Program-made: the position numbers and the translations under genes
Shown: in pieces, positions 7,387 through 15,458 of the stretch
Position numbering within the stretch: the first letter of the stretch is position 1
Layout of the letters: each line of letters begins with the position of its first letter
From: Acetatifactor sp.
GTDB lineage: Bacteria; Bacillota; Clostridia; Lachnospirales; Lachnospiraceae
DNA length: 64,000 nt
Assembly: GCA_024693365.1 (NCBI GenBank)
Contig: JAILLF010000030.1
Span: 62,001 to 126,000 of the forward strand
Direction of reading: 5' to 3'
The notes under the pieces: model-generated
The model's database searches: none
What the model was told of the DNA's origin: nothing
Seen by the model: only the letters and a program-made list of their open reading frames with translations

Positions 7387-10300
7387 ATGGCGGATTATTC
7401 GATCAATGATTTGTATCTAAAGTATGTGAACAAGATCGGCAGTACGCTTGAGCGTGACCGGTATTTCCAGTATCTGTTCGAGATGATCCAGGCGGGATCC
7501 AACGTGTTGCAACAGCGCCATCAGGTGATGCACAAGGTGGTGGACGAAGCATGGCTGACCGCAATTGAGGAATGTCTGGATGACATCGCGGTGATCATTG
7601 ACAAACCGAGACGGTACATCAAGACGACGGAAGAAGTGGTGCCGGTAGCACTTGCAAAGAAGATCACGGCAGACAGCGTGCGCCATCTGAGCATGAACAC
7701 GCAGTTTATCGCCAGCAGTGATGACGGAGACATCCAGCCGACGCACATTTTGAACGTTACGGTGGATGAGACGTATGACTTGTATGAAAACCGTTTTGTC
7801 TATCATTTGATCCAGCGTCTGGTAACCTTCATCGATAAGCGAACGGACTTGATCTTCTGGTCTACGGGCGATGAGACGCAGGACAGCTTAAGCTATGAGA
7901 CTAAGATTGATGATGCATACGAAGAGATCGGCTATAAGATCGAGATGACCATCAAAAACCGTCAGAGCTACGTGGAAAATGATTCTGACAACATGAATCT
8001 CTTCATGCGCATTGACCGCGTGAGAAGACTTGTAATGGCTATAAAGAATTCTTCCTTCTGCGAGTTGATGGCAGGGTGCTCAAAGGTGAGAAGCCCCATC
8101 CAACGCACCAACCTGATCATGAAGGATCCGCATTACCGTGCATGTTATTCTCTCTGGCAGTTCCTGGAGAATTATGACGACGTGGGATATTCCATTGAAA
8201 TCCGGGATTCCTCCCTGGAATTCGATGAGGAATATCTCTTCCAGATGTATTCCAACCTGATCACGAACTATGCGGTATTTAAGAGCTTGCTCGAGACCGA
8301 CAAGCGCGACGTGGAAACGGTTCTGGCTGAGAAGCGCAGGAAGATCAAGCCCAAATTCATCAAGAAGATTCAGGAAGAGATTGTTGATGATTACAACATT
8401 GAGGACGTTGAGATCCGGAAGGTCATTATCGAGGAAGTGACGCAGGCGCAGCTGGATGCTGAAGCGGCGTTGGAAGTCGAGAAGGCTGAGAGGGCAAAGG
8501 CTGAGCAGTCCCTTGAGGACATGGACGCCCAGATGATCGAATTACAGCAGCAGGTGACGGAGCTCCTGATGCAGAAGCAGGCTGCAGAGCTGAAGGCCGA
8601 GGAAGAAGAAAAGGCCAAGGCTGAGGCATTGCAGAAAGCAAGCGATTCCGAGGCTGCAAAGGCGGCGGCTGAGGAAGAAACCGCGCAGGTGAGAGAACAG
8701 GCAGCGGCAGAGATCGCAGAGGCGAAGGAGCAAGCTGCAGCAGATATTACTGAGGCGAAGGAACAGGCAGCGGCAGAGATCGCGCAGGCGAAGGAGCAGG
8801 CTGAAGCAGAAATCACTGAGGCAAAGGAGCAGGCTGCAAGCGAGGTTGCTGAGACGAAGCAGGCAGCGGAGGCGGCCATTGCGGCAGCAACGGCAAACGC
8901 AGAGCAGGTAAGACAGCAGGCTGACACCGAGATCGCGCAGACGAAGGAGCAGGCAACGGCAGAAATCGCAGAGGCAAAGGAACAGGCTGCAAGCGAGGTT
9001 GCCGAGACGAAGCAGGCAGCAGAGGCGGCCATTGCGGCGGCAACGGCAAACGCAGAGCAGGTAAGACAGCAGGCTGACACTGAGATCGCGCAGACGAAGG
9101 AGCAGGCAGCGGCAGAGATTGCTGAGGCGAAGGAACAGGCAGTGGCAGAGATTGCTGAGGCGAAGGAACAGGCGGATGCGCAGGTTACCGAGGCACAGGC
9201 ACAGGCTGCCGAGGCACAGGCTCAGATCGCCGAAACAAAACAGATGGCAGAAGCCCAGATTTTGCAGATCAAGCAGAATGCTGAAACGCAGGTTCTTCAG
9301 ATCAAGCAGGCGGCAGAAGCAGCCGTGCTTGCAGCAAATACAAATGCAGAACAGGTAAAACAACAGGCTGACGCTCAGATTGCCGAGACGAAGCAGATGG
9401 CTGACATAGCCGTCGAAGAAACGAAGCAAATGGCTAACGAGACCATTGCTGAGACGAGAAGCAAGGCTAATGAGGAGATCGCTGCAGCGAATGCCGCAGC
9501 TGAGGAAGCAAGGCAGAAGGCTGAGAATGACGTAAACGAGGCAATGCGTCTTGCGGAAGAGACCATCGCAAGCGAGAAACAGAAGGCAGAGGCTGAGATC
9601 GCACAGGCGAAGGAGCAGGCGGCAGCTGAGATCGCCGAGATGAAGCAGAAGGCAGAGGCTGAGATTGCACAGGCGAAGGAGCAGGCGGCAGCTGAGATCG
9701 CTGACACGAAGCAGAAGGCAGAAGCAGAAATCGCAGAGGCGAAGGAACTGGCTGACATAGCCGTATTGGAAGCAAACGAGAACGCAGAACAGACGAAGAA
9801 GGCAGCGGAGACGCAGATTGCTGAGACAAAGCAGGCAGCCGAGGCACAGATTGCAGAAACGAAGCAGGCAGCCGAGACGCAGATCGCTGAGATGAGAAGC
9901 AAGGCTGACGAAGAGATTGCAGCCGCAAATGCCGCGGCAGAGGAAGCAAGACAGAAGGCTGAGACTGACGTGACGGAAGCAATGCACCTTGCAGAGGAAT
10001 CCATCGCAGAGGAAAAGAAGCGTGCCGACGAGCAGATCGCACAATCCGAGAGCAGGGTTGCCGCGGCGAACGCTCAGGCACAGGAAGCGGTAAAGCGTGC
10101 AGACGAACTCTTCGAGGAAAACAATTCCCTGAAGCAGGAAAAGAACATGTTAAAGCAGGAGAAGGATCTCCTTGTCGAGCAGTCGAAATTTATGGAGGAC
10201 GATCTTTCCAAGAAGCTTGCTGAAAAAGAGGCTGAGTTGGAGACCGCCAAGCAGGAAGCAAGCGAGCAGCTTTCGCAGACGAAGCGAGAGGCGGTTGGCC

Positions 10301-11322
10301 TGATTGCCAAGACGAAACAGGATGCGGAGAACAAGGTTGCCGCAGCTGAGAAGGAAGCGAATGAAAAGATTGCCCAAGTGGATGCCCGCATAGCGGAAGC
10401 CAAGGAAAAGGCTCAGAAGGAGATTGACGCCGTGCAGACACAGGCAAGTGCCCGCATAGCGGAAGCCGAGAAGAAGTCCCAGACAGAGACAGCGGAGGCA
10501 AGGAAGCAGGCAGACGCCCAAATTGCAGAAGCAAAGGAGCAGGCACAGGCGCAGGTAGCCGAAGCGAAGTCTCAGGCAGATGCAAGAATCGCGGAAGCGG
10601 AAGAAAAGGCAAAGACTCAGATTTCCGAAATAAAGGAACAGGCAGATGCTCAGGTTTCCCAGGCACGGGAGCAGGCAGAACGTCAGGTTGCCGAGGTGCA
10701 GGAGCAGGCAAATGCCAAGGCGGAGGAGCAGGTCGCACAGGCGAAGGCGGAGGCAGACGAGCGTCTTGCCATGGCCGAGGAAGCTGCAAAGGAGCGGCTT
10801 GAGCAGACGAAGCAGGAGATTCGGGAGGCTGCAGCGAAGGAGAAGGCTGATCTCGAGAACCAGCTTGCCAGAGTCCGTAAGGCTGCTCAGGAGCAGATCG
10901 CCCTTGCCGAGAAACGCGGCGAGGATAAGGCAGCGAAGACCAAGCAGGAATCCGATGCCAAGATTGCACAGATGCAGCGAGAGCTTGACCGGCACAATAA
11001 TTTCATTCAGGAAGAGGTTCAGATACAGGTCGAGAAATTCCAGGCCCAGTATGCGGAAAAGGAACGAAAGAACAAGGAAATGCTGGCCGTTTCCCAGAAG
11101 AAGATCGACGACCTGCGGGCGCAGCTTGACGATGCTTCCGCCTCTTGGAAGGATGCCGAAAAGCGCGTGACCATGCTGGAGGACGAGAGAGACAGGGCGC
11201 TTGAAAAGGCGAAACTTGCGCAGGAAAAGGCTGACGCAACCACGCTTTCGCAATATATTTTTGCAAGCCGTAAGGCAAAGAAACACTATAGTGATTATGA
11301 CAGAAATGAGGACAATAAGTAA
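7387..11322 (+). CDS. Giant coiled-coil protein with DUF2357/McrC-partner-like head
   Basis: The protein has 1311 residues and starts at ATG 7387, behind GGGGGTA. The first ~345 residues are globular. They contain PRRYIKTTEEVVPVALAKKI and a YENRFVYHLIQRL segment (133-145), which resembles the DUF2357 family that commonly partners McrB-like ATPases. From about 350 to 1290 the chain is nearly all Ala/Glu/Lys/Gln in an 11-residue (hendecad) pattern such as AEIAEAKEQAA, a long coiled coil. A 153-nt (51-residue) stretch is tandemly duplicated at 8836-9141. No nuclease motif is visible after the head, unlike DUF2357-PD(D/E)XK proteins. There is no signal peptide, so it is probably cytosolic. The function is unknown; a scaffold for the membrane ATPase is my inference. 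Confidence 0.7.
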   Translation: MADYSINDLYLKYVNKIGSTLERDRYFQYLFEMIQAGSNVLQQRHQVMHKVVDEAWLTAIEECLDDIAVIIDKPRRYIKTTEEVVPVALAKKITADSVRHLSMNTQFIASSDDGDIQPTHILNVTVDETYDLYENRFVYHLIQRLVTFIDKRTDLIFWSTGDETQDSLSYETKIDDAYEEIGYKIEMTIKNRQSYVENDSDNMNLFMRIDRVRRLVMAIKNSSFCELMAGCSKVRSPIQRTNLIMKDPHYRACYSLWQFLENYDDVGYSIEIRDSSLEFDEEYLFQMYSNLITNYAVFKSLLETDKRDVETVLAEKRRKIKPKFIKKIQEEIVDDYNIEDVEIRKVIIEEVTQAQLDAEAALEVEKAERAKAEQSLEDMDAQMIELQQQVTELLMQKQAAELKAEEEEKAKAEALQKASDSEAAKAAAEEETAQVREQAAAEIAEAKEQAAADITEAKEQAAAEIAQAKEQAEAEITEAKEQAASEVAETKQAAEAAIAAATANAEQVRQQADTEIAQTKEQATAEIAEAKEQAASEVAETKQAAEAAIAAATANAEQVRQQADTEIAQTKEQAAAEIAEAKEQAVAEIAEAKEQADAQVTEAQAQAAEAQAQIAETKQMAEAQILQIKQNAETQVLQIKQAAEAAVLAANTNAEQVKQQADAQIAETKQMADIAVEETKQMANETIAETRSKANEEIAAANAAAEEARQKAENDVNEAMRLAEETIASEKQKAEAEIAQAKEQAAAEIAEMKQKAEAEIAQAKEQAAAEIADTKQKAEAEIAEAKELADIAVLEANENAEQTKKAAETQIAETKQAAEAQIAETKQAAETQIAEMRSKADEEIAAANAAAEEARQKAETDVTEAMHLAEESIAEEKKRADEQIAQSESRVAAANAQAQEAVKRADELFEENNSLKQEKNMLKQEKDLLVEQSKFMEDDLSKKLAEKEAELETAKQEASEQLSQTKREAVGLIAKTKQDAENKVAAAEKEANEKIAQVDARIAEAKEKAQKEIDAVQTQASARIAEAEKKSQTETAEARKQADAQIAEAKEQAQAQVAEAKSQADARIAEAEEKAKTQISEIKEQADAQVSQAREQAERQVAEVQEQANAKAEEQVAQAKAEADERLAMAEEAAKERLEQTKQEIREAAAKEKADLENQLARVRKAAQEQIALAEKRGEDKAAKTKQESDAKIAQMQRELDRHNNFIQEEVQIQVEKFQAQYAEKERKNKEMLAVSQKKIDDLRAQLDDASASWKDAEKRVTMLEDERDRALEKAKLAQEKADATTLSQYIFASRKAKKHYSDYDRNEDNK
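8836..9141 (+). repeat. Tandem 153-nt duplication inside the coiled-coil gene
   Basis: Two adjacent units begin at 8836 and 8989 with GCAAGCGAGGTTGC and are nearly identical, with mostly synonymous differences. Each encodes 51 residues, beginning ASEVAETKQAAEAAI. The length is a multiple of three and of neither 11 nor 7 residues, so the duplication shifts the hendecad register. Confidence 0.8.
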
Positions 11323-11327
11323 GGAGC

Positions 11328-12227
11328 ATGGGAAAGCGCATTAAGAACATTTTGCTAAAGCTCATGAACGTGGTTTCCGTCCTCATCATCGCGGTTTCCG
11401 TCTTGGCACTCCTAAGCGTCGTCATGGCAAAACCGGGACAGGCGCCCAACTTCTTTGGATACTCCCTGTTTCGCGTGATGACGGGGAGCATGGAGCCGAC
11501 GATTCCCACTAACTCGCTGATTGTGGTAAAACGCACGGAGGCAAGGGAACTGGCCGTAGGTGACGTGATTACGTTTTATTCCAGTGATCCGTCCCTTTTG
11601 GGAGAACCAAACACGCACCGCATTATCCAGTTCAAAGAGGAGGATGGAAGGCAGCTGATCTTCACCAAGGGAGATGCCAATAACATCGAGGATCGCTACC
11701 CGACGCGGGCAGAGGACTTGATCGGTAAGGTTGTTTTTTCTTCCCTCTTTCTGGGAAGGTTGGTAAAGCTGATTTCCAATCCGCTGGTCTTTATTCCATT
11801 GATCCTGATACCGCTTATTGTGATGTTGCTCCGAAGTCTTTTTGACGGTATTTCGGCAGCAAAGAAGCTGGTAAAGGAAGAAGAGGAGACGGCCGTGCGG
11901 GAAGCTCTGGCGGCTCTTCGGGAAAAGAAGGCGGCAGAGGCGAAGGAAGCACGGGAAAACGCGGAATCACAAGAGGATGACGGCGAGAAAGACGCAGAGC
12001 CGCAGGAGGATGACGGAGAAAAAGACGCGAAACCTCAGGAGGATGATGGAGAGAAAGACGCAGAGCCGCAGGAGGATGACGGAGAAAAAGACGCGAAACA
12101 TCAGGAGGATGATGGAGAGAAAGACGCAGAACATCAGGAGGATATTGGCGGGGGAGATGCGGAACCGCAAGAAAGTGATGAAGGGAAAAGCTTAGATTTA
12201 CAAGAAAATGACGACGGGAAAAACTGA
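11328..12227 (+). CDS. Second SipW-type signal peptidase with acidic repeat tail
   Basis: The protein has 299 residues: an N-terminal helix (about 8-33), catalytic Ser in MTGSMEPTIP (S54), His in PNTHRII (H97), Asp in KGDANN (D116) and a second membrane segment (about 143-170). It is a complete SipW/ER-type peptidase, distinct in sequence from the one at 4970. The tail of ~120 residues is presumably cytosolic. It begins with a charged helix and then has six acidic 11-residue repeats of the form QEDDGEKDAEP plus degenerate copies. The gene starts 5 nt after the coiled-coil gene stop, with GGAG overlapping the gap, so the two are probably translated together. The tail function is unknown. Confidence 0.88.
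   Translation: MGKRIKNILLKLMNVVSVLIIAVSVLALLSVVMAKPGQAPNFFGYSLFRVMTGSMEPTIPTNSLIVVKRTEARELAVGDVITFYSSDPSLLGEPNTHRIIQFKEEDGRQLIFTKGDANNIEDRYPTRAEDLIGKVVFSSLFLGRLVKLISNPLVFIPLILIPLIVMLLRSLFDGISAAKKLVKEEEETAVREALAALREKKAAEAKEARENAESQEDDGEKDAEPQEDDGEKDAKPQEDDGEKDAEPQEDDGEKDAKHQEDDGEKDAEHQEDIGGGDAEPQESDEGKSLDLQENDDGKN
11970..12167 (+). repeat. 33-nt acidic tandem repeat in the signal peptidase tail
   Basis: Six in-frame 33-nt units encode QEDDGEKDA followed by EP, KP, KH or EH; the last unit is degenerate. The units alternate between two variants (EP/KP, then KH/EH), which suggests duplication of a 66-nt pair. Confidence 0.85.
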
Positions 12228-12248
12228 GATCCGTAAAAGGAGAAAACT

Positions 12249-12929
12249 ATGGCAGGAGCATTAAAGATTAAGGCCGGCACAAAACTTAGGATGGCATATG
12301 ACGCGGAATTAGGTAAGGAACCCAATTTCAACATGATATGCACATTTAACAAGTCACTCAACGAATCCGCATTCTTGATCTCCATTCCCGTAGTAAACGG
12401 GAAGCCATTGGAGGTGGATGAGAGCCAGAAGCTTCTTATTCAATATGGAAGCGGAAGCGATGCCATGATCTTTGCGGGTTACGTGGATGATACCGTAAAG
12501 GAAGGCGTAAGAAGATACTGGAAGATCAGAAGGGTTTCCGAACAGAGACAGTTCTTCCAGCGTGCTGACGAGCGTGTAAAGGTTACGCTTCGCATCGAAT
12601 ACAGCCAGGAAACCTGGGAGCTGAATGCTGACGGTGAGATCTCGAAGGAAGACGGCATGACCCTCGACGTATCTGCCGGTGGTGCCGCAGTATTTATGAA
12701 CAGACATTTTGACGTTGGAGAGATCGTGACGCTGAATCTTCCTCGCGTTGGCACGAGCGCGAAGGGGCAAGCCCTGACGGAGATCGGAAACGTCTGCTGG
12801 GTGCGTGAGGCTCCGAAGGGAAGCATGTACAGACTCCTTTGCGGTTTGCAATTTAGATTCAGTGATTCCTCCGAAAAGGAGCAATTGCAGGATTATTTGA
12901 CTAACGTAAAGGAAAAGTATAAATTATAA
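12249..12929 (+). CDS. PilZ domain protein, probable c-di-GMP receptor
   Basis: The protein has 226 residues. An N-terminal beta domain (about 1-95), as in YcgR-like proteins, is followed by a PilZ domain. Its ligand motifs are present: RADER (R105 and R109) for RxxxR, and DVSAGG (140-145) for the D/NxSxxG motif. Such domains bind cyclic di-GMP and pass the signal to a partner. There is no membrane segment. AAGGAG lies 6-11 nt before ATG 12249. Its position between the second signal peptidase and a membrane-anchored ectodomain protein suggests that c-di-GMP controls the surface assembly, as it does for many pili and matrices; that link is inferred. Confidence 0.85.
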   Translation: MAGALKIKAGTKLRMAYDAELGKEPNFNMICTFNKSLNESAFLISIPVVNGKPLEVDESQKLLIQYGSGSDAMIFAGYVDDTVKEGVRRYWKIRRVSEQRQFFQRADERVKVTLRIEYSQETWELNADGEISKEDGMTLDVSAGGAAVFMNRHFDVGEIVTLNLPRVGTSAKGQALTEIGNVCWVREAPKGSMYRLLCGLQFRFSDSSEKEQLQDYLTNVKEKYKL

Positions 12930-12978
12930 GATGCTGTTGCGTTAACCGTAAATCTAGACAAGAAGAAGGAAACAAAAC

Positions 12979-13950
12979 TTGAAACTGGGAAAGAAAAAGG
13001 CTGGGACACAAGAGAATACTGAGAAGAAGCCGAGAGATTCCAAGGATCAGCTGGTCCGCATTGAGAAGCTGGAGCAAATTCTGGCGGAGAACGGCGATGA
13101 ACTGGATGACGATGCCATTGTCTCCATGTACATGCCGGGACGCCGGATCAAGAAGCTTGGTGCGGCCTTACTTCGCTTGGACAAAATGCGGATCATTTTG
13201 TTGGTGCTGTTGCTGCTGATCGCGTTTTTGTTTGTACTGGCGTTTATGCAGGAGAAGATGGGTAACTTTACCATCAACTTGAATCGTCTGGAACTGTATC
13301 GGAAGGGCATCGCAATCGATGATAAGGGGACGTTTGATGATCCCACGGCACGTCTTGTGGTAAAGACCGTGCAGGATGCGACAAACATCACCATAAGCGA
13401 CCTGCCGGACAATATCGATGACGTCGACGGCGACCACAACGGTTACAATTACATGGCGTATACCTATTATGTGAGAAATGCCGGAAAGGAAGATGTGAAG
13501 TATCTTGCAAGAGTGCACTTGAATGCCTGTGCAAAAGGTGCAGAGGAAGCAGTGCGCATTGCAATCTGGCGGAATGGCGAGCGAACTGTTTACGCGATGC
13601 CTGCGAAGGACGGCGGTCCGGAAGACGGATGCGAGAATTTCGAAAGCAACAAGATCGTATGCTCGTACACGGAGGAGAATTTCCTCGTTGGTAACGTAGA
13701 TAAGTACACCATCGTAATCTGGATGGAAGGTGAGGATCCGGAGTGTGTTGACTCCATCGTTGGCGGAAGCGTGCAGTTCAGCATGACCATCGACGCCATG
13801 GATCAGGAGGAAACAAGCCTGCTTGCAAAGTTTATCCGGGACGTCAAGGATACCCTGTCAGGAGACAAGCCCATCAGTGCGGCAGGAAACGAAGCTCCCA
13901 GCTATTACAATTCAGGCGACGTAACATGGGAGAATCGCAGAAACCAATAA
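12979..13950 (+). CDS. Membrane-anchored ectodomain protein related to the secreted paralogues
   Basis: This 323-residue protein begins with TTG 12979, 8 nt after AAGAAGGA. A charged cytosolic segment (1-70) precedes one transmembrane helix (71-91). No SipW motif of the AWF/AWY type follows it, so it probably stays anchored with the C-terminus outside. The ectodomain ends with IWMEGEDPEC (around 250) and a beta strand, the same late signature as the secreted proteins. It may be the base or assembly platform that links the fibre to the membrane machinery; this is inference from topology and shared motif. It is the last gene of the first operon. Confidence 0.72.
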   Translation: MKLGKKKAGTQENTEKKPRDSKDQLVRIEKLEQILAENGDELDDDAIVSMYMPGRRIKKLGAALLRLDKMRIILLVLLLLIAFLFVLAFMQEKMGNFTINLNRLELYRKGIAIDDKGTFDDPTARLVVKTVQDATNITISDLPDNIDDVDGDHNGYNYMAYTYYVRNAGKEDVKYLARVHLNACAKGAEEAVRIAIWRNGERTVYAMPAKDGGPEDGCENFESNKIVCSYTEENFLVGNVDKYTIVIWMEGEDPECVDSIVGGSVQFSMTIDAMDQEETSLLAKFIRDVKDTLSGDKPISAAGNEAPSYYNSGDVTWENRRNQ

Positions 13951-14483
13951 TATAAGACAAAAAATAGGTTGTCGAAGGAAACCAATATGCACAAAATGGT
14001 TCCCGAATTTTTGGCGAAAGTAACAAAAAATCGATTTACGAAGGCTTATATTTGTACATTTCGTGAAAAATACTTGAAATTATCTGTAAAATATTATAAA
14101 ATGAAGTCGATAAATAAAATAAGACAGTTTACCAAGTATTTTATTTAATTTGGTACCAGCGATGCAACGCATCGTTTGTATAACAATTGAATATTGGTCC
14201 TTTGTTCCAGATTCTATGAACTCGGCCCCATCCTATTAAGAGATAATATCCTCACCGGCGGGTGAAGGAGATGTACTCTTTTAACCGGGCCCGGTGGGAG
14301 TATGATCTGTTAACAGGACGGATCCGAACGATGGTATCGGAACGTAAGGACGACGGAGAAATGACCGATCAACGTTTCTTCGAAAGGAGAGGATCTTCCA
14401 GAAGAAGCTCCAATCCCATCCGATCAACTGTCTACCGCTGCAGAGTCAACTGAAGCGGAATACGTAAAAAGGAGGACAATATT
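13951..14483 (+). other. Long intergenic region with promoter and ~375-nt leader
   Basis: This 533-nt gap has an AT-rich first part and a GC-richer second part from about 14240. It contains a consensus promoter at 14074-14102, a small stem CGATG/CATCG near 14160, a TCACC/GGTGA hairpin near 14252 and a 12-nt palindrome ACCGGGCCCGGT near 14286. The leader ends with AAAGGAGG before ATG 14484. A 63-codon frame at 14262-14453 has no good start and an unusual composition, so I treat the stretch as untranslated. It matches no riboswitch class that I can recognise. Confidence 0.6.
14074..14102 (+). promoter_or_regulatory. Sigma-A-type promoter upstream of a candidate major subunit
   Basis: TTGAAA and TAAAAT are separated by 17 nt in AT-rich sequence. 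The predicted start near 14109 gives a leader of about 375 nt before the gene at 14484. Confidence 0.75.
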
Positions 14484-15344
14484 ATGACAGTTAAATCATT
14501 AAGAAAGCAACTCGCGGCAGCAATAGCAATGACGTTAGTCGCAACGGTAGCTCTCGGATCCAGTACGTATGCATGGTTTGTAAGTAACAATCAAGTTACT
14601 GCTACAACGACGAGCATTAGCGCAATGTCTAATGCACCGTTCTTGAAGATTCAAGATACGGCGACTGGAATTTCGACAAGTTCTGGTACGGCTTATACTT
14701 ATACCACCCCCACTACTGCAACGGCATTGTATCCTTCACAGTATAATGGTACGATTTGGCAATCTGCATATGCAACCGCTGCTAACGCGTCTACTGAGAA
14801 AGACGGCACGCGTTTCACGGTTGGCGATACTGGTAGTCATGCAGAGGCAATAGCAAATAAGTATGCTTTTATGCAGTCCTTTGAAATCGGTACTGACACT
14901 GAAACGAATGGTAGTTTTAAGAACCTGAAAGTTGATAGTATTACTGTTACGGGAGTAAACGGAACGGGTACTGCCGATGACAAGCAGCAGCTGAAACAAG
15001 CTTTGAGAGTTCTCTTCGTATGTGGAGACAATCACTTTGTATATGCACCCAATGCTGCCGGGGATGCCTGGGAACCGGTTACTACGTATGCAGCTACGGC
15101 TGATACTACTGGTAATACAAGTTTGACTGATGGTAATGCTATTTTGAAGGCTGAGATACCTGCAAATGGTAGTGGAAATGCTACGGTTGACGTGTATCTT
15201 TTCTACGATGGTTCCGCGACTCCGGTCTTTTCGAACAATCTGCCTAACCTTGGTTCTGCAAGTGTAACCGTACAGTTTATCGCAGATGCATACGATCCTA
15301 ATGATCAGCAAGTTCAGCCCGGCAGCCAGATTACAAATCCTTAA
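14484..15344 (+). CDS. SipW-dependent secreted protein, candidate major fibre subunit
   Basis: The protein has 286 residues, with an N-terminal hydrophobic segment (about 10-27) and a classic STYAWFVSN (27-35). The ectodomain is rich in Thr, Ala, Ser and Asn with few charges, typical of abundant self-assembling surface subunits. It lacks the WLEG signature; the equivalent region reads VDVYLFYDGSATPVF. It has its own strong promoter, a long leader, AAAGGAGG upstream, and a stable hairpin after the stop that could protect its mRNA. Together these suggest higher expression than its neighbours. Major-subunit status is inferred. Confidence 0.78.
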   Translation: MTVKSLRKQLAAAIAMTLVATVALGSSTYAWFVSNNQVTATTTSISAMSNAPFLKIQDTATGISTSSGTAYTYTTPTTATALYPSQYNGTIWQSAYATAANASTEKDGTRFTVGDTGSHAEAIANKYAFMQSFEIGTDTETNGSFKNLKVDSITVTGVNGTGTADDKQQLKQALRVLFVCGDNHFVYAPNAAGDAWEPVTTYAATADTTGNTSLTDGNAILKAEIPANGSGNATVDVYLFYDGSATPVFSNNLPNLGSASVTVQFIADAYDPNDQQVQPGSQITNP

Positions 15345-15389
15345 TTTAATTGACTACATGACTTAAACTTAACAGATAATTAATCACGT

Positions 15390-15423
15390 AATGGTAACCG
15401 ATGTTTTGGCATTGGTTACCATT
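15390..15423 (+). promoter_or_regulatory. Intercistronic hairpin between two secreted-protein genes
   Basis: AATGGTAACC pairs perfectly with GGTTACCATT (10 bp, extendable) around a 14-nt interior. No T tract follows, so it is more likely an mRNA-stabilising or partial attenuating stem than a full terminator. Confidence 0.65.
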
Positions 15424-15458
15424 ATGCTACGTTACTTTTACGGCGAGGAAGTGATCAG

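Noticed and set aside
8542..10044. Long minus-strand frame (500 codons) rich in Leu, Cys and Arg
   Set aside because: It is the complement of the Ala/Glu/Lys repeat codons of the coiled-coil gene; repeats keep several frames open. It has no ribosome binding site or domain.
10150..11286. Minus-strand frame of 378 codons
   Set aside because: Same cause as above: a repeat-driven shadow opposite the coiled-coil gene.
5667..11322. A functional McrBC-type restriction system
   Set aside because: The ATPase has a membrane anchor instead of a DNA-binding domain, no PD-(D/E)XK motif is seen after the DUF2357-like head, and all neighbours are secretion genes.
14262..14453. 63-codon frame in the leader of the gene at 14484
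   Set aside because: The start would be GTG overlapping its own purine stretch, the composition is Arg/Ser-rich and unlike neighbours, and the region is better explained as a structured leader.
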